Source: Parvibaculum sp039680535
GTDB taxonomy: Bacteria; Pseudomonadota; Alphaproteobacteria; Parvibaculales; Parvibaculaceae
NCBI RefSeq assembly: GCF_039680535.1
Contig: NZ_JBDKSS010000025.1
Coordinates: forward strand, 124,001-188,000
Length of the DNA: 64,000 nt
Direction: 5' to 3'
Both the position numbers and the translations under genes were made by a program. Below, in pieces: positions 24,237-32,514 of the stretch; the stretch's first letter is position 1, and every line of letters begins with the position of its first letter. The notes below the pieces were generated by a model that saw only the letters and a list, made by a program, of their open reading frames with translations, had not been told where the DNA came from and did not search any database.

Positions 24237-26546
24237 TCAACCGCATTTCGAGAAGCCGCAGGAGGTGCAGGTCTCACAGCCCTCCTGCCGGATCATGGCG
24301 CGCTCGCCGCAGCGCGGGCAACCCTTGAGCTTTACCGCACCGGCGTTCGGCTCCACGGGCTCGCCGACGACGGCGCGGACGGCTTCCTTCAGCGGGTGAC
24401 CGTCTTCCTTGGCAATGAAGCCCGTATCGATCATGTGCTGCTCGATGATTTCGCCGATGGCGGCGAGCAGGCTCGGCACATAGCGGCCCTTCATCCATGA
24501 GCCGCCGCGCGGATCGAAGACGGCCTTCAGCTCTTCCACGACGAAAGTGACGTCGCCGCCGCGGCGGAACACCGCCGAAATCATGCGCGTCAGCGCCACT
24601 GTCCAGGCATAGTGCTCCATGTTCTTCGAGTTGATGAAGATCTCGAAGGGGCGCCGCCTGCCGTCCTGCAGGATGTCGTTGATGGTGATGTAGATCGCGT
24701 GGTCCGATTCCGGCCATTGCAGCTTGTAGGTGAAGCCCGGCAGCACCGTCTCGCGTTCGAGCGGCTTCGACATGTAGACGACGCCATCCTTCTCGTAGGG
24801 CGTCTGCTTCGGCGCATTGAGCGCGAGGGCAGCTTGCGTCTCCTCGGGCTTCGGAGCCTCGACGGAAAGAACGGAGCCGCGCACATCGCTCGGGCGATAG
24901 GTGGTGCAGCCCTTCAGGCCCATCTCATAGGCGTGAGTGTAGATGTCCTTGAAGTCGTCGAAGGAAATATCCTCCGGCACGTTGATCGTCTTGGAGATCG
25001 AGCTGTCGATATAATCCTGCGCGGCGGACTGCACGGCGAGATGCTCGCCGGGCGTCAGTTCCTGCGCATTGACGAAATAGTCGGGCAGGGCCGCCGTCTC
25101 GCCGAAGGCCTCGTGGAACTTCGCGACCGCATAGTCGACGACCTTTTCCTCGCGGCGCGTGCCATCCGGCATCAGCACCTTGCGCGTATAGGAATAGGCG
25201 AAGACGGGCTCGATGCCGGAGGACACATTGCCCGCGAAGAGCGAGATGGTGCCGGTCGGCGCGATGGAGGTCACGAGCGCATTGCGGATGCCATGCTGCG
25301 CAATCGCCTCGCGCACATCCTCGTCGAGCGTCTTGATGGTTTCGCTCGCGAGATAGGCGTCGCGGTCGAAAAGCGGGAAGGCGCCCTTCTCCTTGGCGAT
25401 CTCGACCGAGGCGAGATAGGCCGCGCGGGTCAGCGCATGCATCCAGCGGCGGATGAGCTCGATCGACTGCGCCGAGCCATAGCGCGAGCGGCACATGATG
25501 AGGGCGTCGGCGAGGCCTGTGACGCCAAGGCCGATGCGGCGCTTTGCATGCGCTTCGTGCGCCTGCTGCGGCAGCGGGAAGCGCGAGACATCGACCACAT
25601 TGTCCATGGCGCGGACGGCGACGGAGACGAGTTCCGAGAGTGCCTTCTCGTCGATATGCGCCGTGTCGCTGAAGGCGTCTTTCACGAGCGCCGCGAGATT
25701 GATCGAGCCGAGAAGGCAGGCGCCATAGGGCGGCAGGGGTTGCTCGCCGCAAGGATTCGTCGCGTTGATCGTCTCGCAGTAACGGAGATTGTTCCGCGCA
25801 TTGATGCGGTCGATGAAGATGACGCCCGGTTCCGCATAGGCATAGGTCGCGGCGATGATCTTGTCCCAGAGCGCGCGGGCCTTCAGCGTCCTGAAGGTCG
25901 TGCCGTTGAAAACGAGGTGCCAGTCGGCATCCGCCTTGACCGCGGCCATGAAGGCGTCGGTGACGAGCACCGACAGGTTGAACATGGTGAGGCGGCCGGG
26001 CGTGCGCTTGGCGTCGATGAAGGCTTCGATGTCCGGGTGATCGCAGCGCATCACGGCCATCATGGCGCCGCGGCGCGAGCCCGCCGACATGATGGTGCGG
26101 CACATGGCGTCCCAGACATCCATGAAGGAGAGGGGGCCAGATGCGTCCGCGCCCACGCCCTTCACCGGCGCGCCCTTGGGGCGCAGCGTCGAGAAGTCGT
26201 AGCCGATGCCGCCGCCCTGCTGCATGGTCAGGGCCGCTTCCTTCAGGCTGTCGAAGATGCCTGCCATCGTGTCCGGGACTTCGCCCATGACGAAGCAGTT
26301 GAAGAGGGTCACGTCGCGGCCCGTGCCTGAGCCTGCGAGAATGCGGCCCGCGGGCAGGAAGCGGTAGCCCGACATCGCGTCATGGAAACGCTTGAGCCAT
26401 AGCTCGCGCGCCTCCGGCGCCTCTGCCTCGGCCAGCGCCGTCGCCACGCGGGTCCATGTGTCCTCGACGGTGAGGTCGACAGGCGTGCCGTCCTCGCCGT
26501 GAAGGCGGTATTTCATGTCCCAGATCTGTTCGGCGATCGGATGCAT
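24237..26546 (-). CDS. nrdJ: Adenosylcobalamin-dependent ribonucleotide reductase (class II)
   Basis: 769 aa. It reduces ribonucleotides to deoxyribonucleotides using a B12 radical. MQQGGGIGYDFSTLRPKG, MSAGSRRGAMMA, NATNPCGEQPLPPYGACLLGS (active-site Cys and Glu) and APTGTISL are class II RNR blocks. The C-terminus is a zinc-ribbon-like Cys cluster with the pattern CPRCG, CETCTSCGFSKCG, supplying the redox-active tail. It needs cobalamin, as does ecm in this window, and an adenosyltransferase gene is present at 42.8 kb. Its upstream region has an 11-bp-arm palindrome and two DnaA boxes. No class I RNR is in the window. Confidence 0.96.
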   Translation of the reverse strand: MHPIAEQIWDMKYRLHGEDGTPVDLTVEDTWTRVATALAEAEAPEARELWLKRFHDAMSGYRFLPAGRILAGSGTGRDVTLFNCFVMGEVPDTMAGIFDSLKEAALTMQQGGGIGYDFSTLRPKGAPVKGVGADASGPLSFMDVWDAMCRTIMSAGSRRGAMMAVMRCDHPDIEAFIDAKRTPGRLTMFNLSVLVTDAFMAAVKADADWHLVFNGTTFRTLKARALWDKIIAATYAYAEPGVIFIDRINARNNLRYCETINATNPCGEQPLPPYGACLLGSINLAALVKDAFSDTAHIDEKALSELVSVAVRAMDNVVDVSRFPLPQQAHEAHAKRRIGLGVTGLADALIMCRSRYGSAQSIELIRRWMHALTRAAYLASVEIAKEKGAFPLFDRDAYLASETIKTLDEDVREAIAQHGIRNALVTSIAPTGTISLFAGNVSSGIEPVFAYSYTRKVLMPDGTRREEKVVDYAVAKFHEAFGETAALPDYFVNAQELTPGEHLAVQSAAQDYIDSSISKTINVPEDISFDDFKDIYTHAYEMGLKGCTTYRPSDVRGSVLSVEAPKPEETQAALALNAPKQTPYEKDGVVYMSKPLERETVLPGFTYKLQWPESDHAIYITINDILQDGRRRPFEIFINSKNMEHYAWTVALTRMISAVFRRGGDVTFVVEELKAVFDPRGGSWMKGRYVPSLLAAIGEIIEQHMIDTGFIAKEDGHPLKEAVRAVVGEPVEPNAGAVKLKGCPRCGERAMIRQEGCETCTSCGFSKCG

Positions 26547-26610
26547 CGGGTCTCGCTCAAGTCGTTCGGCGTTGAAAGGGCCGACAGTCTAGCACGGAAC
26601 CGGACGTTGA

Positions 26611-26640
26611 GTGTTCTCATTCTGTACCCAATGAGAACAC
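26611..26640. promoter_or_regulatory. 30-bp palindrome in the nrdJ control region
   Basis: GTGTTCTCATT (26611-26621) and AATGAGAACAC (26630-26640) are perfect inverted copies around CTGTACCC. Each arm reads GTTCTCATTNNGTAC outward, which is near but not identical to the alphaproteobacterial SOS box GTTC-N7-GTTC. It lies 64 bp upstream of the nrdJ ATG, a position fitting a repressor operator over the promoter. The NrdR box consensus does not match. Confidence 0.6.
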
Positions 26641-26693
26641 AGGACAAGCTCATCTAATACACTGATAAGGAAATATAATTTCGGCTATCAACA

Positions 26694-26728
26694 TTATCCA
26701 CAGGATAACACCGTCTCACTTATCCACA
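26694..26728 (+). promoter_or_regulatory. Two perfect DnaA boxes upstream of nrdJ
   Basis: TTATCCACA occurs at 26694-26702 and 26720-26728, both on the plus strand and 26 bp apart start to start. The second overlaps the last codons and stop of plsC. The DNA between these boxes and the palindrome is unusually A+T rich. Two boxes are too few for an origin; transcriptional control of nrdJ by DnaA, as known for E. coli nrdAB, is more likely. Confidence 0.6.
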
Positions 26729-27441
26729 GGATGCCCGGCTTCGGAAAGCAGGCGCTCGGTGGCGACTTCGATGCGTTCCGAGAGCATCTCCATGAAGGTC
26801 TCACGGTCGAGCCCCGGCGGGATCGGATCGAGGAATTCGACGACGATGGTGCCGGGCCGCCGCAGGAATTTGCGGCGCGGCCAGAAGAGGCCGGAATTGA
26901 CGGCCACGGGCACGCAGGGGACGCCGAGCTGGCGGTAAAGCGCGGCCACGCCGGGCTTGTAGTCGAGCTTCGCGCCGGGGGCCGCACGGGTGCCTTCCGG
27001 GAAGATGACGATGGGCCGCTTGAGGGCGAGCGCCGCCTTGCCCTGCTGGATCAGGTGGCGGACCGCCTTGGCGCCCGCGCCACGGTCGATGCCGATCATG
27101 TCGGCCTTTTTCGAGAACCAGCCGTAATAGGGAATCCAGAGGAGTTCCGCCTTCAGCACGATGGCGGGGTCCTTCAGGATTACCGGCATGGCGATCGTGT
27201 CCCACATCGACTGGTGCTTGGCGGCGACGAGGACGCCACCCTCGGGCAGCTTGCCGCGCACCTCATAGCGCGTTCCCGCGATGACCCTGAGGAGCCAGAT
27301 CGCAAGCGCCGAGAGGTTGTGGATGACGAAGACCGCAGCGCCGCGCGGCATGAGGAGCGCGGGCGTGGCGGCAAGGCCGACCACGATGGCGGTCAGATAG
27401 AGCGCGAGGTTGTAGACGATCGAGCGGAGCCAGAGCAGCAC
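26716..27441 (-). CDS. plsC: 1-acyl-sn-glycerol-3-phosphate acyltransferase
   Basis: About 241 aa with two N-terminal membrane segments. KHQSMWDT (HX4D catalytic motif), IGIDRGAG, VIFPEGTRAAPG and VNSGLFWPR are motifs I-IV of PlsC. The enzyme adds the second acyl chain to lysophosphatidate in phospholipid synthesis at the inner membrane. I chose GTG at 27441, preceded by AAAGGATCGCC and 19 bp after the upstream stop; an ATG at 27495 would overlap the upstream gene. Confidence 0.9.
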   Translation of the reverse strand: MLLWLRSIVYNLALYLTAIVVGLAATPALLMPRGAAVFVIHNLSALAIWLLRVIAGTRYEVRGKLPEGGVLVAAKHQSMWDTIAMPVILKDPAIVLKAELLWIPYYGWFSKKADMIGIDRGAGAKAVRHLIQQGKAALALKRPIVIFPEGTRAAPGAKLDYKPGVAALYRQLGVPCVPVAVNSGLFWPRRKFLRRPGTIVVEFLDPIPPGLDRETFMEMLSERIEVATERLLSEAGHPVDK

Positions 27442-27460
27442 GGTCGGCGATCCTTTGGCC

Positions 27461-28093
27461 TTAGTAGGTTTCCGGGCGGATGAGCGCCCGCGCATGGGCG
27501 AGCGTCAGCAGATATTTCGAATATTCCGAAGCCAGCAGCTTCGTCGTGCCGGGAAAGTCCCACCAGCCGTCGAGATGCAGCGTGCCCTGCACGACAGGGA
27601 AGGGCGTAATGGAGACGCCCGGCATGGCGCGGCGAAGCTCCAGCGTCGCGCGCGGCATGTGATAGGTCGAGGTCACGAGGATGATCGAGCGGTATTTATG
27701 CGCGCGCACCCAATCGGCGGTTTCGTTGGCATTGCCGATGGTGTTTTCGGCTTGGCGCCCTATGTCGACGCAGCAATCGAACTTGGCGCCCGATCCGCCG
27801 ACAGCGGCCTTCACGGCGGCGCGCTTCACCTCCGGATGGACGCCGGTGATGAGCAGGCGCGCGCCCTTGCCGTCCTGGAGCAGCTTCATCGCTTCGTTGA
27901 GTCGGCCTTCGCCGCCCGTCAGCGCGACGATCCCGTCTGCCACCGGCATGTCGGCAGGCGGCCTGCGGTCGAGTTCCGCGACGAAGATGAAGAAGCCGAC
28001 AACCCAGGCGAGCACGACCATGCCCAGCACGGTCAGCAGCCGCCGGCCGAAGCGCTGGCCCAATCCATCCCGTTCGCTCTCTCCGGCCGCCAT
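27461..28093 (-). CDS. YdcF/SanA-like DUF218 membrane protein
   Basis: About 210 aa from the ATG at 28093. One membrane helix (LLTVLGMVVLAWVVGFFIF) leads into a DUF218 domain: DGIVALTGGEGRLNEAMKLL, LLITGVHP, NTIGNANETADWV and LVTSTYHMPRATLELRRAMPG. Relatives (ElyC, SanA) affect envelope and peptidoglycan/lipid-carrier homeostasis. It is directly upstream of plsC and probably co-transcribed with it. Reading frames further upstream look like non-coding leader. Confidence 0.82.
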   Translation of the reverse strand: MAAGESERDGLGQRFGRRLLTVLGMVVLAWVVGFFIFVAELDRRPPADMPVADGIVALTGGEGRLNEAMKLLQDGKGARLLITGVHPEVKRAAVKAAVGGSGAKFDCCVDIGRQAENTIGNANETADWVRAHKYRSIILVTSTYHMPRATLELRRAMPGVSITPFPVVQGTLHLDGWWDFPGTTKLLASEYSKYLLTLAHARALIRPETY

Positions 28094-28239
28094 TCCGTCT
28101 CGCCAGTTCCAGTTCCATAAGCCCCGTGGACCCTGATGGGGGTTCGGCGGCGGCTGGACTTTAGCATAAGGGGCAAGGGCGGCGCATAGGCCGGAATTGC
28201 GCGCGGCTTTCGGTTTGACAAGGTCGATATTTTGATATG

Positions 28240-28263
28240 CGTTATGTTCACATGAATATAGCG
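28240..28263. promoter_or_regulatory. ModE-like dyad upstream of modA
   Basis: CGTTATGT (28240-28247), eight bases, ATATAGCG (28256-28263). The arms match at 6 of 8 positions and resemble the ModE half site CGNTATAT. A TTGACA hexamer lies just upstream (28215-28220). The place, directly before modA, fits molybdate-responsive repression. Confidence 0.5.
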
Positions 28264-28282
28264 CCGGCGGAAATGCCGGCGC
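28261..28282 (+). promoter_or_regulatory. 8-bp-stem hairpin in the modA leader
   Basis: GCGCCGGC (28261-28268), loop GGAAAT, GCCGGCGC (28275-28282). It abuts the ModE-like dyad and lies 31 bp before the modA start. A role in leader-RNA stability or translation is possible; it does not match a riboswitch I know. Confidence 0.5.
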
Positions 28283-28313
28283 GGATCGCTTTTGAACGGC
28301 GGGGGTCATCATC

Positions 28314-29138
28314 GTGCTGCGCTTATCGGGAAAACCTGCCGGCATGGGCCGGCGTCTGTTCATGTCGGCCCTGTTGGGTTGCGCCGTGCTTGTGGGCACA
28401 GTATCCGCCGGTGCCGCGCCTGCGCGCGCAGGTGAACCGCTGGTCTTTGCGGCGGCGAGCCTCAAGAACGTGCTGGACGACATCATCAAAGCCTATGCGG
28501 AAACAGGCGGCGGCAAGGTCGTCGCGTCTTATGCGGGAAGCTCGGTTCTCGCCCGGCAGATCGAGGCGGGCGCAAAGGCCGATATCTTCATCTCCGCCGA
28601 TACGGACTGGATGGATTATCTCGCCAAGCGCGGTCTCATCGACGGGCAGAGCCGTTCCGATCTGCTCGGCAATCGTCTGGTGCTGATTGCGCCTGCGGAT
28701 TCGAAGGTTGCGATCACCATTGGCCGGAACTTTCCGCTGCGCGCCGCGCTGGGCGACGGACGGCTGGCAATCGCCGATCCGGAATCCGTGCCCGCCGGAA
28801 AATATGCCCGCGCCGCGCTCACATCGCTCGGCGTATGGGGCGATGTCGTCGACCACACCGCGTCGGCGGAGAATGTGCGCGTCGCGCTTGCCTATGTCGC
28901 GCGGGGCGAGACGCCGCTCGGCATCGTCTATGAGACCGACGCGAAGCAGGAGCCGAAGGTTCGTATCGTCGGCTATTTTCCGGAAGACACGCATCTGCCG
29001 ATCATCTATCCGGCCGCGCTGACCAAGGGTGCGACGCCCGAGGCCGCCCGCTTCCTCGAATTCCTGCATGGCGACAAGGCGAAGGCCGCCTTCCTCAAGG
29101 CAGGGTTCACGGCTCTTTCGCAGGGAGCGCAGCAGTGA
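28314..29138 (+). CDS. modA: Molybdate ABC transporter substrate-binding protein
   Basis: 274 aa. A signal peptide (FMSALLGCAVLVGTVSAGAA) precedes a ModA domain: LVFAAASLKNVLDDI, AGSSVLARQIEAGAKADIFISAD, VPAGKYARAAL, and VAYVARGETPLGIVYETDA (here as VALAYVARG). The oxyanion-binding Ser residues are present. It would bind periplasmic molybdate or tungstate. The start is GTG at 28314 with GGGGG eight bases upstream. No modB or modC follows, since the next genes are ftsX and ftsE on the other strand. Confidence 0.92.
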   Translation: MLRLSGKPAGMGRRLFMSALLGCAVLVGTVSAGAAPARAGEPLVFAAASLKNVLDDIIKAYAETGGGKVVASYAGSSVLARQIEAGAKADIFISADTDWMDYLAKRGLIDGQSRSDLLGNRLVLIAPADSKVAITIGRNFPLRAALGDGRLAIADPESVPAGKYARAALTSLGVWGDVVDHTASAENVRVALAYVARGETPLGIVYETDAKQEPKVRIVGYFPEDTHLPIIYPAALTKGATPEAARFLEFLHGDKAKAAFLKAGFTALSQGAQQ

Positions 29139-29162
29139 GGTCTCGCTTTTTTCGCCGACCGG

Positions 29163-30134
29163 TTACAACAGGCGGTGCAGCGTCCGCAGCACGGTAATCC
29201 GCGCCGTGATCATGGCGACCAGCGCGGCGACGATCGGCACGGCCGCCAGCGCCGGATAGAACTCGATCCGGAGGCTTGAAACCGGCACGAGGAACGAGTT
29301 CGCGGACTTCCCATACCAGGCAAGGCCGATAAAGGTCGCGACCGAGAGCGCGAGGCCGATGATGCCGCCGCGCAGGCCGAGATGCAGGAAATGGCGCTGC
29401 ACCTCGGAAGCGATGAACTTGTCGCGCGCGCCGATCATGTGCAGAACTTCCACCACCTCACGATTGGCCGAAAGCCCGGAGCGCGTGGCGAAGGTGACGA
29501 TGGCGATGGTTGTGGCGGCGACGACGGCGAGAACCGCATAGGCGAGCCATTGCGCTGAACGCGCGGCGCGCACAAGCTCGGTCTGCCATTGGCGGTGCGT
29601 GTCGAGGATCGCGCCGGGCGCAACCTCGGCGAGGCGCTGGGCAAGGGCCTCCACATCCGGCGGCGCGTTCGGGTTGATGCGCACATCGACAAGGCGCGGC
29701 AGCGGCAGGTCTTCGGTCACATTGCCTTTGCCGAGCCAGGGTTCGAGCAGCGCTTCGGTATCGGCCTTGCTCAGCGCATCTGCGCCTAGGACGCCCTGCG
29801 TTTCGGTGAGCAGTTTCATCACCGCCTCGACCTGCGCATCCTGCGGCATCGCGTCCGAGGGCTTCACCTCCACAGTGAGCGCGCCCGAAAGATCGCGCGC
29901 CCAGTCGGCGGAGGTTCGCCCGACGGTGAGCGCGGCGCCGAGCGACAGGCTTGCGAGAAAGCACATGGCCGCGATGACGAGGATCAGCGAAAGGCCCGCG
30001 CCGTCTGCCGCAGGCATGACGCTGCGCGTCTCGACCATGATGGCCTTGAGCCTGCCGCCGAAGCTTCGCGGCTCGTGAAGCGGCACGTCCTTCTCTCTGG
30101 CGGCCGGGCGGATCTTGGCGCGGGGTTCAGCCAC
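29163..30134 (-). CDS. ftsX: FtsX-like cell-division ABC permease
   Basis: 323 aa with four predicted membrane helices: one near residue 50 (LSLILVIAAMCFLASLSLG) and three after residue 195. A periplasmic loop of about 130 residues lies between the first and second. VVEVLHMIGARDKFIASEVQRHFL is the conserved FtsX cytoplasmic block. With FtsE it regulates periplasmic peptidoglycan hydrolases at the septum. It starts with GTG at 30134, overlapping the ftsE stop by eight bases. Confidence 0.92.
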   Translation of the reverse strand: MAEPRAKIRPAAREKDVPLHEPRSFGGRLKAIMVETRSVMPAADGAGLSLILVIAAMCFLASLSLGAALTVGRTSADWARDLSGALTVEVKPSDAMPQDAQVEAVMKLLTETQGVLGADALSKADTEALLEPWLGKGNVTEDLPLPRLVDVRINPNAPPDVEALAQRLAEVAPGAILDTHRQWQTELVRAARSAQWLAYAVLAVVAATTIAIVTFATRSGLSANREVVEVLHMIGARDKFIASEVQRHFLHLGLRGGIIGLALSVATFIGLAWYGKSANSFLVPVSSLRIEFYPALAAVPIVAALVAMITARITVLRTLHRLL

Positions 30135-30786
30135 GGATGGTCAACCTCCCGCTGTTGAGCATGAGTTCCGGCGCGCCCGCCGCCTCCACCAGGGCGTGGT
30201 CGTGGGTCGCTATGAGCACGGAGGTGCCGAGCCGGTTGAGCTCGATGAAAAGGCGCAGCAGACGTTTGCCCATGTCCGGATCGACATTGCCCGTCGGCTC
30301 GTCGGCGAGCAGCACGTCCGGCTGCGCGACTACGGCGCGGGCGATGGCGGCGCGCTGCTTCTCGCCGCCGGAAAGCGTCGGCGGCTTGGCCATCATGCGC
30401 TCGCCAAGGCCCACCCAGGCGAGCAGTTCCTTCACATCGGCGCGGTAGCTCTCCTCGGCCTTTCCCTGAATCTTGAGCGGCAGGGCGACGTTTTCATAGG
30501 TCGTCAGATGGTCGAGGAGGCGGAACTCCTGAAAGACGACGCCGACGCGCCGCCGCAGGTCCGGCAGTTCGGCGCGGGGCAGGGTCGCGATGTCGCGCCC
30601 GAACATGGTGATGAGGCCCCGCGAGGGCCGTGAGGCGAGAAACATGAGCTTCAGAAGCGAGGTCTTGCCCGCGCCCGAGGGGCCGGTCAAAAAGTGGAGC
30701 GAGCCCGGCGCGAGGTGAAAACTCACATCGCGCAGGATCTCCGGCCCCATGCCGTAGCGCATGCCCACATTCTCGAAGCGAATCAT
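30127..30786 (-). CDS. ftsE: Cell-division ATP-binding protein FtsE
   Basis: 219 aa ABC ATPase. Walker A is TGPSGAGKTSLLK (about 35-47), the Q-loop is VFQEFRLLDHLT, the signature is LSGGEKQRAAIAR, and Walker B is VLLADEPTGNVD, followed by the H-loop ATHDHALVE. NVGMRYGMGPEIL at the N-terminus and the LLDHLTTYENVALPL segment are typical of FtsE. It energises FtsX. The leader upstream contains a CtrA-like box. The ATG at 30786 lacks a strong ribosome site. Confidence 0.93.
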   Translation of the reverse strand: MIRFENVGMRYGMGPEILRDVSFHLAPGSLHFLTGPSGAGKTSLLKLMFLASRPSRGLITMFGRDIATLPRAELPDLRRRVGVVFQEFRLLDHLTTYENVALPLKIQGKAEESYRADVKELLAWVGLGERMMAKPPTLSGGEKQRAAIARAVVAQPDVLLADEPTGNVDPDMGKRLLRLFIELNRLGTSVLIATHDHALVEAAGAPELMLNSGRLTIRG

Positions 30787-30872
30787 GGCTCGAAAGGTAA
30801 CATGGAAGCGGCCGGGCGCGGCCCGCCCCGGGCAAAAATGTACCGTGATGCGACAGGCTTTCGTTATGGCAC

Positions 30873-30891
30873 TTAACCGGACTTTAACCAT
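30873..30891. promoter_or_regulatory. CtrA-type binding site between ftsE and the zinc-ribbon gene
   Basis: TTAA (30873-30876), seven bases, TTAACCAT (30884-30891). This matches both forms of the CtrA consensus, TTAA-N7-TTAA and TTAACCAT. It lies in the 203-bp divergent intergenic region, 87 bp upstream of ftsE. The ctrA gene itself is not in the window. Confidence 0.6.
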
Positions 30892-30989
30892 GGTCCGGCT
30901 TTCAATAGGCTGTGGCGAGCAGGCGTCGCGAAAAGCGCCCCGTCCTCCTGTCCGCCCGCTTGGGCATATCGGTTTCGGCAATCAACCTG

Positions 30990-31853
30990 ATGATCATTAC
31001 CTGTCCAGCATGTTCAGCCCGCTATCCGGTGGATGCGGCTGCTTTCGCGCCGTCCGGGCGGAAGGTGCGCTGCGCCAAATGCGGCCATAGCTGGCATCAG
31101 GCCCCGCCGACGGACCTGCCCCGGAAGGGCGAGGAGCCGGCGGCGGCCCCCGCGCCGCAGCCCGAGCCCGAACCCGCCCGCGAAATTGTTTCGGCCCCGG
31201 AACCCGTCATTCCCTTCGAGGCACCGGCGACGCCCATTTTCAAGAAGCCGGCGCCGGCAGAGGCCGAACCCTCGGCCCCGGAAGACGACATCGGCTTTGC
31301 CGAAACCGGGGAGTCGCAGCTCGGCAACGGCGGCAAGCTGCGCCACTTCGTCAACCGCGCCGCCTCGTCGCGGCGGGGACGCGTGTTTTCCGCCATCGGT
31401 TGGGTTCTGCTCATCGCATTTGTCGGGTCGACGCTCTTTGGCGGCTGGCACTACCGCAAGGACATTGCCGCGCTCTGGCCCGCGACGACAAAGATCTACA
31501 GCGCCGTCGACAAGCCGATGAATCTGCGGGGTCTCGAGTTCCGGGGGGTTGGCTACGAACGCCAGACGGAAAACGGTCTGCCGGTTCTGGCCGTCAAGGG
31601 CGAAGTCGTGAACATCAGCGACGAGCGCCGCGCCGTGCCGCGCCTTCGCGTCGGCCTTCTCGATGGCAAGCAGCACGAGCTCTATCACTGGACCTTCGCG
31701 CTGAGCGAGGCGGACCTCGCGCCGAAACAGGCCGTGCCGTTCGTGACGCGGCTTTCGAGCCCGCCGGTCGAGGTGCGCGACCTCGAGCTGCGCTTCGTGC
31801 AGAAGGGCGAAGAGGCGGAGCCCGCGAGCCCGCCGACGACGCCCAATCCCTGA
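30990..31853 (+). CDS. MJ0042-type zinc-ribbon membrane protein with DUF3426-like domain
   Basis: 287 aa. The N-terminus is an MJ0042 zinc ribbon with CPAC and CAKCG pairs (about residues 5-32). A Pro/Ala/Glu-rich linker follows, then one membrane helix (VFSAIGWVLLIAFVGSTLFGG, about 143-163). The last 110 residues form a beta-rich extracytoplasmic domain (VLAVKGEVVNISDERRAVP). Such proteins are widespread in alphaproteobacteria, often next to ftsE, and their role is unknown. It is divergent from ftsE, with a CtrA-like box between. Confidence 0.8.
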   Translation: MIITCPACSARYPVDAAAFAPSGRKVRCAKCGHSWHQAPPTDLPRKGEEPAAAPAPQPEPEPAREIVSAPEPVIPFEAPATPIFKKPAPAEAEPSAPEDDIGFAETGESQLGNGGKLRHFVNRAASSRRGRVFSAIGWVLLIAFVGSTLFGGWHYRKDIAALWPATTKIYSAVDKPMNLRGLEFRGVGYERQTENGLPVLAVKGEVVNISDERRAVPRLRVGLLDGKQHELYHWTFALSEADLAPKQAVPFVTRLSSPPVEVRDLELRFVQKGEEAEPASPPTTPNP

Positions 31854-31962
31854 TCATCCGGTCAATCGGAATTGCGAACGGGCTGGACTTCCGGCCGTCG
31901 CGCCGTCAATTTGTGCCCTTGGCCTCGGGGCCAAGACCATCAGGCACAGGCGATCAGGGATC

Positions 31963-32508
31963 ATGAGCAAGCTCGTCGCGCAGGGCGCGCAGATATCGGT
32001 AATGTTCACGGCGGATGAAATCGCTGTCCGCGTTCGGGAACTGGCGAAGGAAATCGTCGCCGTGATGGGCACGGAGCCGCTCGTCATTCCGATCCTCAAA
32101 GGCAGCTTCATCTTTGCGGCCGATCTCTTGCGCGCGCTTCATGAAGAGGGCGCGGAGCCGGACATGGATTTCATCAGCCTGTCGAGCTACGGCAAGGGAA
32201 CGCAGTCGCTGGGCGAGGTGAAGATCATCCGCGATACCGAGGCCGCCATCGAAGGCCGCGATGTGCTGATCGTCGACGACATTCTGGAGTCGGGGCGAAC
32301 GCTGGCCTACGCCAAGGATCTGATGACGGCGCGCCGCGCCCGTTCGGTCAAGACCTGCGTGCTCCTCGACAAGCCCGGCAAGCTCGCCGTCCACATGAAG
32401 GCCGATTTCACGGGCTTCAAATGCGCCGATCGTTTCGTTGTCGGCTATGGCATGGACGTGGCGCATGCCTACCGGCAATTGCCGTTTGTCGGCGTCGTCG
32501 AGGGATAG
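31963..32508 (+). CDS. hpt: Hypoxanthine phosphoribosyltransferase
   Basis: 181 aa type I PRTase for purine salvage (hypoxanthine or guanine plus PRPP). IPILKGSFIFAADLLR, SSYGKGTQSLGEV and the PRPP loop VLIVDDILESGRTL (about 103-116) followed by LLDKPGKL and CADRFVVGYGMD are diagnostic. The next gene, a receiver-domain protein, starts 6 bp downstream. Confidence 0.93.
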   Translation: MSKLVAQGAQISVMFTADEIAVRVRELAKEIVAVMGTEPLVIPILKGSFIFAADLLRALHEEGAEPDMDFISLSSYGKGTQSLGEVKIIRDTEAAIEGRDVLIVDDILESGRTLAYAKDLMTARRARSVKTCVLLDKPGKLAVHMKADFTGFKCADRFVVGYGMDVAHAYRQLPFVGVVEG

Positions 32509-32514
32509 TGGCCC

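Noticed and set aside
24107..24277. N-terminal extension of CreA
   Set aside because: It would translate through the palindromic repeat, while the GTG at 24106 has a good ribosome site and a signal peptide directly after it.
24612..26330. Long open frame antisense to nrdJ
   Set aside because: A high-GC shadow frame of a clear gene, with no ribosome site and no recognisable domain. The same holds for other long antisense frames, for example 2171-3118 and 7214-8704.
26547..26715. Cobalamin riboswitch or NrdR box before nrdJ
   Set aside because: The intergenic region is too short for a full cobalamin riboswitch and lacks a recognisable B12-box. No match to the NrdR consensus.
26580..26735. Replication origin near nrdJ
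   Set aside because: Only two DnaA boxes in a roughly 100-bp A+T-rich stretch, one overlapping plsC coding sequence. No origin-type gene context.
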